Of a stretch of 53,085 nt of DNA, positions 43,833-50,101 are shown piece by piece. The stretch is from positions 1 through 53,085 of the forward strand of contig JAQGHR010000029.1 in assembly GCA_028291545.1 (NCBI GenBank). Direction: 5' to 3'. The notes below the pieces were generated by a model that saw only the letters and a program-made list of their open reading frames with translations, was not told the DNA's origin and searched no databases. The position numbers were made by a program, and so were the translations under genes. Source of the DNA: Planctomycetota bacterium. GTDB taxonomy: Bacteria > Planctomycetota > Planctomycetia > Isosphaerales > Isosphaeraceae. How positions within the stretch are numbered: position 1 is the first letter of the stretch; the number at the start of each line of letters is the position of its first letter.

Positions 43833-45112
43833 TTTCTGTAAATTCCCGGCTTGAAGTCGGTCAGGTCATCCCGGCTCTATCGTCAGATACTTTCGGTTCG
43901 TCTCCCACTCTTCACTGATCACCATCAGCACGGCGCTGATCAGCCGCAGTGCCGACGAGTCGTTCGGGAGCAGGCCCGCCACCCGCGTCCGCCGCTTGAT
44001 CTCCTCGTTCAGACGCTCCAGCATGTTGCTCGTCCGCAACCGCCGCCGGTGCCTCGCGGGCAGGGCGAAGACCGTCAGGTCCTCCGGGATGTTCTCCTCC
44101 AGCCAGGCGGCCAGCCTCGGGGCCGTCGCCCGGTAGCGCTTCACCACGATCCCCAACTGCCGCTCGGCCTCGGGCCGATCCGCTGCGTCGAACACCGCGC
44201 AGAGCCCTTCGGCCACCTCCGCGCGCATCTCGGGCCTGGGGACGAAGGCCAGGGCGTTCTTCATCAGGTGGAACTGGCAACGCTACCACGGCACGCCGGT
44301 CAGCCGGGCCTTCAGCGCCTGCCGAAGCCCGGCGTGGTCATCGCTGGTGACCTGCTTCACCCCGTGCAGCCCCCGGGCCTGGAGACTTGCCAGGAAGTCC
44401 CGCCAATGCACTTCCGCCTCCGAAAGCGAGACGCTCACCCCGAGCACCGACCGCATGCCCCGGGCGTCGATCCCGATGGCCACCAGCACGGCGCACGAGA
44501 CGACCTGGCCGCCGTGGCGCACGTCCTCATAACGAGCTTCGAGGCTCAGGTACGGGGTCTCGCCGAACGGCCGGGAACTCCAATGCCGCAACTCGGCGTC
44601 GAGGGCCTGCGCCGCCCGGCTGACCTGGGAGCTGGTGACCTCCAGGCCGCAGAGCTTCTCGGTGATGGCGGCGACCTTCCGCGTCGAGCCCCCCTGGACG
44701 TCCATCTCGGCCACCGCCAGCTTCAGCGCCCGCTCGCTGCGGACGCCCTTCTCCAGGGCCGAGGGGTAGAAGGCGATGTCCCGGGTCTGGGGGACGGCCA
44801 CGGTGAGGGCCCCGATCCGGGTCTGCACGGTCTTGGGCTTGAAGCCGTTGGCGTAGCCGTTGCGGCCCTCGGACCCCTGATAGGGGGCCGCCCCAGGGGT
44901 GGGTCCGCTCCAGCTTCATGACATCGTTGAGCAGGACGGTGACGGCCTGGGCGAGGCCGTCGAAGCCGTGCTTGGCCAGCAGTTCCACGATCGGGTCCAG
45001 GGCGGTAGTCTGCACTTGGTGGATCATCGTCGGGGTCTCCTTGGGTTGGTTGGCACATTGCAAGGCAACCAGCGGTGGCTCGCCGCTTCAAGACCGGGCG
45101 AATTTACAGAAA
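43833..45112 (-). mobile_element. IS256-family insertion sequence, 1.28 kb
   Basis: Imperfect inverted repeats starting TTTCTGTAAATTC lie at 43833-43845 and, reversed, at 45112-45100. They enclose one broken IS256-type transposase gene. The 8-base flanks do not match, so no target-site duplication is visible. Confidence 0.75.
43866..45027 (-). pseudogene. IS256-family transposase with one frameshift and one nonsense codon
   Basis: The N-terminus starts at 45027 (MIHQVQTTALDPIVELLAKHG…THPWGG). A frame change near 44,890 leads to EGRNGYANGFKPK and TVAVPQTRD…FYPSALEKG. The core LSLEARYEDVRHGGQVVSCAVLVAIGID follows. At 44283-44285 an in-frame TAG replaces the expected Gln in VPWQRCQFHLMKNAL, after which the frame runs to the end (RTSNMLERLNEEIKRRTRV…). 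Both lesions must be bypassed for a full product, so this copy is dead. Confidence 0.85.
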
Positions 45113-45256
45113 CCAGGAAGCACTACCATCTCCGACAGTCCCCGGCGGCTTCTGTCGGCCGCTGGCGAGATGCGGGTTTCGATCGCAGGCCAAACGAATG
45201 ACGCCAAGTGCCCTTGATTACGGTACTTGGCGTCTCGTGTCGGTCGCTGTCGCAAA

Positions 45257-45327
45257 GCGCGGGGACGGGACTCGAACCCATGACCTGCGGGTTATGTGAT
45301 CGCCGCTCTATCCCTCAATGCCCAGTC
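45257..45327 (-). other. Decayed tRNA-Met-like sequence
   Basis: On the minus strand, the part CATAACCCGCAGGTC followed by ATGGG-TTCGAGT-CCCGT and CCCCGCGC reads as the 3' half of a tRNA with anticodon CAT. The 5' acceptor strand does not pair, two anticodon-stem pairs are lost and U33 is replaced. It is a tRNA relic, perhaps the attachment scar of an older element. Confidence 0.45.
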
Positions 45328-45843
45328 GTGGTGCCCCTCGACAACGCGATCAACGTATCCCGTTGGTCCTCTGAAGCAGACGGGAGGATTTCTTTGGTCG
45401 CGATGATTGTCATAAAATATGCCTTTATATAGATTTCTATAAAATCTAAAATTCGAAATACGATAAACACTTGGCTCTTGTCCGCGTGTGCGGCCCTCCT
45501 ATCGCGGGATTCGCCTGCCCCCGCTTGAATCGAGCGGTCGGTTCGGATGACCTCGGCTGGGGATCGATTCGACCCGGTACTCCCGCATACTTCCTCCTAA
45601 AGATCCTTCGTATTTGAGTCATTATTCGTTGAGCAAGCATAGTGTCGATCGCGATCTCGACAACTCGTCGAAGTGCAATCCTCGGTTCCCGACGAGGTCA
45701 TGGCCCGAGGTCCAAGTCCCGCTGATTTCCGGTCGAATCGACTGGGGGAGCGATCGGAGCCTCGTCCAGATTGCAGATCCAATCGCGCTTCTCGGTCCCG
45801 ACTCTTTGAGCCGGAGTCGAATCGACGCGATGGGGCGCGATCC
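45328..45843. other. Intergenic stretch with AT-rich patch
   Basis: 45405-45470 is clearly AT-rich compared with the window and contains the inverted repeat AGATTT-CTAT-AAAATCT. The rest has no supported gene. An older insertion junction is possible. Confidence 0.4.
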
Positions 45844-47031
45844 TCATCGTGAATGGCCCTCATCCTCAAGGGCGGCCTCCCACTCGGCTCGCGGCATCCT
45901 GAGGCCATTGATGGAATCGCAATCCGGGCACTCGAGATCGATGACGACCTCCTCGTCATCGGCCTCGTGGCGGTCCATTCTTGGTCGCCATCGATCCGGC
46001 TCGCCGCAAGCGCAATTGATCCCGCGTTTCTTGCAAAGATCCCAGACCAGGGCTTCGAGTCTCGCGTGCCTGGGAAATGCTTTGTTCGGCGGGATTGTCA
46101 CCCCGAGCTTCCCGCTCCGCTTCGCGACTCCTCCTTCGCGATCCCGAGCCTGGCCTTGGGCCTTGGCCTGGCGATCCGCGGCGCGGCGATTGGCGATCAT
46201 CGAACTGTAGTACTCGCACATTCGCAGCAGGGTGCCGTCGCGGCTGCGGTCCGCCGGTACCTCCAGGATCACCAGGATCGCATCCTTCAAAAACGGGAAC
46301 CGATCCTTGAGGAGGATCAAGGGGAGGCCGCCCAGGTAGGGTTGGCCCGCGTAGATCGCCCGGAATAGCTCTCGCTCATGCGCCGTCAGCGTCATCCGCA
46401 GCGCCTCTTCGAAGGCTCGCATCTGGAGGTCGATGCAGCCGCCGAGATCTCCGTAGGATTCGAAGACCAGCTCCAGCAGGACCTGACGGACCTTCTCCCG
46501 AGCGATCGGCCCGCCGTCCGCGGTCCGGCGGGAGATTCGATGGAGGACGTTGTCCCTGCCTCGGAAAAAGTACTTCCTGAACGATTCGGCATCATCCTCG
46601 AGGTGCTCGTCGAGGATGGCGACGAGCCGAGCCTCCACGCGCGTGCGAACCTCGGGATCGATCGGATCGGCGTAGAGCCCGAGGTCGAAGAGCGCGAGTC
46701 GGACCAGGGCCAACGCACCTGGGCGACCGAACGTCTCCGGCATGATCGGATTCCGCTTCGCCGCCAGGAATAACCCGGCTGAGATGCATCGCTCGCAATC
46801 CGGCTTGCCGCCATCGACGCTGATGGCGTGCTGACGGCCGCGCCGGATCAACTCGTCGACGCCCCAGCGGGAACCCTCGCCCAGGCCATCCTTGCCGAGA
46901 TCCTCGGGAAGGATGTCACGGTGGTCCCCGTCTTCCCGGACGGCTGGATGGAGAAGGAGATCGGACGGAGACGTGAACCGGCGCCGCGAATCCTCTCGCT
47001 GGAGATCGGCGTGCTGATAAATCAGCCGCAT
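45844..47031 (-). CDS. Island cargo protein with Cys pairs, function unknown
   Basis: 395 residues; GGAG lies 10 bases ahead of the ATG at 47031. It has no signal peptide. Residues ~76-100 contain CERC (DCERCISAGLFLAAKRNP). The middle is helical and carries many Arg and Glu residues. The C-terminal ~60 residues hold C-A-C and C-P-D-C pairs (GINCACGEPDRW…LECPDCDSINGL), resembling a zinc ribbon. This suggests a nucleic-acid-binding or protein-binding role (inference). It follows a 98-residue gene by 36 bases on the same strand, so the two likely form one transcript. I do not recognise the family. Confidence 0.65.
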   Translation of the reverse strand: MRLIYQHADLQREDSRRRFTSPSDLLLHPAVREDGDHRDILPEDLGKDGLGEGSRWGVDELIRRGRQHAISVDGGKPDCERCISAGLFLAAKRNPIMPETFGRPGALALVRLALFDLGLYADPIDPEVRTRVEARLVAILDEHLEDDAESFRKYFFRGRDNVLHRISRRTADGGPIAREKVRQVLLELVFESYGDLGGCIDLQMRAFEEALRMTLTAHERELFRAIYAGQPYLGGLPLILLKDRFPFLKDAILVILEVPADRSRDGTLLRMCEYYSSMIANRRAADRQAKAQGQARDREGGVAKRSGKLGVTIPPNKAFPRHARLEALVWDLCKKRGINCACGEPDRWRPRMDRHEADDEEVVIDLECPDCDSINGLRMPRAEWEAALEDEGHSR

Positions 47032-47067
47032 CAGGTGATAACTCCAGGATTGCTGCGGGTCGAGTCG

Positions 47068-47364
47068 CTACTTGGCCCGCAGGATCGCATGGCCACCGAG
47101 CGAGGCACGAAGGAGGAAGTCTTCGACAGGAATGTCGGGTACAAAGCGGCGCGAGCCTCGGTCGGGCATCAGGCATCGCATGGCCAAAGTGAAACCGGCG
47201 GGTAGATCCGCGGCGACGGGCTTCTTGGGGCGCCAGGAATACAAGGCCAACTTGCAATTCGGAGGGACGTCCCGTTCGTTGGCGCCACCCGTGAACCCGC
47301 TCACCCGGCGGATCGTCACCCACCCGGAGTGCGACCGGTCCAAGGAATGAGGGTCCCTTTTCAT
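47068..47364 (-). CDS. Small island cargo protein, function unknown
   Basis: 98 residues from the ATG at 47364, with AGGTG upstream. The composition is like a real protein (WVTIRRVSGFTGGANERDVPPNCKL…LPAGFTLAMRCLMPDRGSRRFVPDIPVEDFLLRASLGG). No known motif is seen. It sits 36 bases ahead of the 395-residue gene and is the first gene of that pair. Confidence 0.55.
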   Translation of the reverse strand: MKRDPHSLDRSHSGWVTIRRVSGFTGGANERDVPPNCKLALYSWRPKKPVAADLPAGFTLAMRCLMPDRGSRRFVPDIPVEDFLLRASLGGHAILRAK

Positions 47365-47720
47365 GGACGCACCTACGGGCCCGGGCAAGTCGTGAAGGAT
47401 CTTTCACGGTCGCGTGGCGAACAATCATATCCGGTCGACGGTGGTCTCATCTCTCCATCCTGACCGTCTCGCTTCGTCCGGCCAGGGTCGAATCGCCAAT
47501 TCCCCGACAATTCCGGGCGATTTGAGGCATCACGAGATTTCCGGGACCTTTCCGAGACGTCCCAGTGGAGTCGCGGAATCACCGTGTGGTCCGGTTTTCC
47601 AGAAGTACGTTGGGAGCACCCGTCCCCAGCCTGATCCAGCCGGATTCAGACGCTAGCTCCGGGCACGGGGCGATGGCGAACCCAGAGGGACCTCCCCCGT
47701 GAGCCTCAGCGAGTGAATCG
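47365..47720. other. Divergent intergenic region in the island
   Basis: About 355 bases between the cargo pair (minus) and the excisionase-like gene (plus). It should hold both promoters. No gene or strong repeat is seen. Confidence 0.4.
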
Positions 47721-47993
47721 ATGAAACGCAAGGACGCCGGCCTGAAGTTGACGAAATTGGAGATCGCGGCCGCCTTCGGCGACTCGAACTGGGCGGCGGC
47801 CTATCCGCCGGTGCTCAGCGCCCTTCAGCTCTCCGCGATGCTCCAGATCCCCTTATCCACGATCTACGCCTGGAGCTCGCGAGGGCTCCTGAGAGGGTGC
47901 GGCCGACGCATCGGCAAGCATCTCCGCTTCTTCCGCGACCGTGTTCTCCTCCGTATCTTCAACGAGGGACTCGATGACCGAGACTCGGCCTGA
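47721..47993 (+). CDS. Excisionase-like helix-turn-helix protein
   Basis: 90 residues. The segment LSALQLSAMLQIPLSTIYAWSSRGLLRGCGRRIGKHLRFFRDRVLLRIF is the MerR/Xis-type winged helix found in excisionases (HTH_17). It probably bends DNA at the island ends and directs the integrase toward excision. Its last 20 bases overlap the start of the integrase gene, indicating coupled translation. Confidence 0.85.
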   Translation: MKRKDAGLKLTKLEIAAAFGDSNWAAAYPPVLSALQLSAMLQIPLSTIYAWSSRGLLRGCGRRIGKHLRFFRDRVLLRIFNEGLDDRDSA

Positions 47994-49164
47994 TCCCCGC
48001 CCGCCGTCAGAACTCGTCGGCCAGACGGTCCGGATCTTTCAACGCGGAAGGGTGTGGTGGGCGAACGCGCAGATCGGCGGCCGGCAGCATCGCGAGAGCC
48101 TGCGCACAACCAGCCTCAAGGAGGCCCGCCGCCGCGCCCTGCAGCTCGAGACCGAACTCCTCGCCGGTCGCCGTCGCGAGGCCGCCAAGCCGCCGACGGT
48201 CCAGGAGGCGATCGAGGACTACCTGGACTATCTCCGCACCGAGCGCCGCGCCAAGAAGACGCTCGTGAAGTACGAAGGCGTCCTGACCCGCCTGGCCACG
48301 CTGATGGCACGGCGGCGGGCAGCCAGCATCCTTGATGTCGATATCGCGGCGATCGATGCCTACCGCCGCGAGCGTGTCGCGGCGAAGGCGGCCTCCAAGA
48401 CCGTGTACAACGACACGGTCGTGATCCGCCAGTTCGTCAACTTCGCTATCAGCCGCGGCAGGATCACCGCCGACCCGCTCCGCGGCCTGAAGATCCGCAA
48501 GCCCAAGCCGACGCCGCAGCCCTGCTGGTCGGCCGAGGAAGTCGAGCGGATCCTGGCGGCCAGCCCCGAGCCGTATCGCCCGGCGCTGACCCTCCTGGCC
48601 GACAGCGGCATGAGGGTCGGCGAACTCCGTCACCTGACCTGGGCGGACACCGACTTCGACCGCAACGTGATCCATGTCCGGCCCAAAGGCGACTGGAAGC
48701 CCAAGCGCGGGGACCAGCGAGCGATCCCGATGACGGCACGCGTCCGATCGCTGCTCGAAAACCTCTCGCATCACGGCCCCTGGGTCGTCTCGGCGCGCCT
48801 CACTGGCGGCCATCCCCAGGCGGGCCGCCAACTGTCGGAGCGCCGGCTCCTGCAGGCTGTCAAACGGATCGTCGCCGGCCTCGGCCTGCGCGGCCATCTG
48901 CATACCTTCGGGCATGCGTTCATCTCGCGATCGCTCATGGCCGGCGTGCCGGAGGCGATCGTCCGCGAGTGGGTGGGCCACGTCGACCGCGACATCCTCA
49001 AGCTCTACACGCACATCGCCTCGGCGGCCTCCCAGGCGGCCATGCGACAGGTCACGTCCGGGCCGCATGGCCCGGCCCTAGCCACCGAATCAACGATGGG
49101 GACGGATTCAGCACAGTTTCAGCACACTCATGAGGCAAACCAAAATGACGAACGCGCAAACTGA
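47974..49164 (+). CDS. Tyrosine integrase with a changed catalytic box II
   Basis: 396 residues; the ATG at 47974 follows GAGGG. The N-terminal part has an arm-binding region and a SAM-like core-binding domain (~65-165). The catalytic domain includes box I Arg214 (DSGMRVGELRHLTW), a beta-hairpin Lys (VRPKGDWKPKRG) and nucleophile Tyr345 (DILKLYTHI) after WVGH. The box II motif reads H310-T-F-G-H, where tyrosine recombinases have H-x-x-R-H. The codon at 48910-48912 is GGG, one base from CGG (Arg). Loss of this Arg normally abolishes recombination. The gene points toward the tRNA-Ser attachment site 37 bases downstream and is overlapped by the excisionase-like gene. Confidence 0.9.
   Translation: MTETRPDPRPPSELVGQTVRIFQRGRVWWANAQIGGRQHRESLRTTSLKEARRRALQLETELLAGRRREAAKPPTVQEAIEDYLDYLRTERRAKKTLVKYEGVLTRLATLMARRRAASILDVDIAAIDAYRRERVAAKAASKTVYNDTVVIRQFVNFAISRGRITADPLRGLKIRKPKPTPQPCWSAEEVERILAASPEPYRPALTLLADSGMRVGELRHLTWADTDFDRNVIHVRPKGDWKPKRGDQRAIPMTARVRSLLENLSHHGPWVVSARLTGGHPQAGRQLSERRLLQAVKRIVAGLGLRGHLHTFGHAFISRSLMAGVPEAIVREWVGHVDRDILKLYTHIASAASQAAMRQVTSGPHGPALATESTMGTDSAQFQHTHEANQNDERAN
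49107..49126 (+). repeat. 20-bp subterminal direct repeat, right copy
   Basis: Identical to 29167-29186. It lies inside the last codons of the integrase gene, 75 bases from the right attachment site. Confidence 0.55.
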
Positions 49165-49193
49165 AAGCGGCCGGCGGGTTACGCCGGCCGCTT
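49165..49193. terminator. Terminator between integrase and tRNA-Ser
   Basis: Perfect 12-bp stem AAGCGGCCGGCG / CGCCGGCCGCTT with loop GGTTA, starting directly after the integrase stop codon and followed by GTCTGGC. On the minus strand it lies just past the tRNA 3' end, so it probably now also ends tRNA-Ser transcription. Confidence 0.75.
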
Positions 49194-49200
49194 GTCTGGC

Positions 49201-49219
49201 AGCGGAGGGGGTGGGATTC
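49201..49219 (-). repeat. Right attachment site within tRNA-Ser
   Basis: AGCGGAGGGGGTGGGATTC forms the tRNA's 3' acceptor strand and T-stem. It is identical to the left scar at 29020-29038. Confidence 0.85.
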
Positions 49220-49289
49220 GAACCCACGGACGTTTTGAGGCGTCAACGGTTTTCAAGACCGTCCCAATCGACCACTCTGGCACCCCTCC
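49203..49289 (-). tRNA. tRNA-Ser(UGA)
   Basis: 87 bases. Acceptor stem GGAGGGG / CCCCTCC, discriminator G, no encoded CCA. The anticodon arm is ACGGT-CTTGAAA-ACCGT with anticodon TGA. A long class II variable arm (GACGCC-TCAAAAC-GTC region) and a TTCGAAT T-loop follow. It reads UCA codons. Its 3' end is the island's attachment site and remains intact. Confidence 0.95.
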
Positions 49290-49325
49290 GGTGGGGAAAA
49301 GAAGGAAACGGCGAGGGGATCGGGG

Positions 49326-49718
49326 CTAGCCGATCTCGTCGAGGATGTCCTCGGAGACGAAGATGGGGACGTCGACGGTGACGGCGACGGCGATGGCATC
49401 GCTGGGACGGGCGTCGACCTCGACGATCTCGCCTTCGTGCTTGATGCGGAGCTTGGCGAAGTAGGTGTGCTCGCGAAGCTCGTTGATGTAGATGTCCTGG
49501 AGCTCGCCGCCGAGAAGCTCGATGGCGCTGGCGAGGAGGTCGTGAGTCAACGGGCGCTGGGTGGGGATGCCCTTGACGCGGCGGTCGATGGAGGTGGCCT
49601 CGAACATGCCGATCATGATCGGGAAGGTGCGATCGCCGTCGACCTCGCGCAGGTAGATAATCTGCTGCTCGTTGGTCTCGGAGATGATGATCCGCGTTAA
49701 TTCCATCTGCACGGCCAC
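49326..49718 (-). CDS. Bifunctional nuclease (DUF151) family protein
   Basis: 130 residues from the GTG at 49718, chosen because GAGGAGG lies 9 bases upstream; a GTG at 49727 directly abuts that site. The sequence MELTRIIISETNEQQIIYLREVDGDRTFPIMIGMFEA, then PTQRPLTHDLLASAIELLG and VEVDARPSDAIAVAV, is the full bifunctional-nuclease domain. Bacterial and plant members have been described with RNase and DNase activity; the role in the cell is unsettled. It is cytoplasmic, a single gene, 36 bases upstream of the tRNA-Ser 5' end in the same direction, so the two could share a transcript. Confidence 0.92.
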   Translation of the reverse strand: MAVQMELTRIIISETNEQQIIYLREVDGDRTFPIMIGMFEATSIDRRVKGIPTQRPLTHDLLASAIELLGGELQDIYINELREHTYFAKLRIKHEGEIVEVDARPSDAIAVAVTVDVPIFVSEDILDEIG

Positions 49719-49923
49719 GGCAGTCACCCTCCTCGGCAGTTCGTCACGATATCGATGATAGGGGTCCCGGCGCGGTGCGTCAACGCGGGCGCAGGCTCGA
49801 CTTCAGTTGAGGGATTATGTGTCGGACTCGGTCCGCGGTCGCGATGGTGTTCTCAGGCCGATGTACGCGGTCCGTTCGCGGGGTGGGTTCCACCGCGCGA
49901 GATCTCAAAGGCGAGCCGGAGAG

Positions 49924-50031
49924 GGGGATTCGAGAGGGCAGATTCGAGATTCGAGAGCAGAGATTCGAGAAGGTCAGCCGCCGGACCCTCGGGGAAGTCT
50001 CCGGTCCACCTGCGCAAATCGCGAATCTCCG
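49924..50031. repeat. Dispersed intergenic repeat, copy 2
   Basis: GGGGATTCGAGAG, then several GATTCGAGA units, a GGACCCTCGGGGAAGT core, and CAAATCGCGAATCTC at the end. The same order of elements as 3751-3847. It sits between the bifunctional-nuclease gene and valS. Confidence 0.55.
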
Positions 50032-50101
50032 ATGACTTGATCAGATCGCCTCTCAGTTCCTCCCAGGGGATCGGGTTTTCGGACGTCGAGGTTGCGGAGG
50101 G

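Larger units (their letters stand above)
29020..49219. mobile_element. Genomic island integrated in tRNA-Ser(UGA), ~20.2 kb
   Basis: It is bounded by 19-bp perfect direct repeats of the tRNA 3' end. At the right end lie an excisionase-like gene and a tyrosine integrase pointing toward the intact tRNA, the usual arrangement. The chromosomal terminator lies beside the left repeat. Inside are a truncated serine recombinase, an IS1-type transposon with passengers, a giant Gly-rich protein gene, decayed IS630, ISKra4 and IS256 copies, a tRNA-like relic and two cargo genes. No conjugation genes are seen, so it is not a complete conjugative element. Confidence 0.82.

Noticed and set aside
44283..44285. 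In-frame TAG codons here and at 33316 and 33391 as signs of amber recoding
   Set aside because: Chromosomal genes such as valS end in TAG, no suppressor tRNA is seen, and the IS256 copy also has a frameshift, so decay is simpler.
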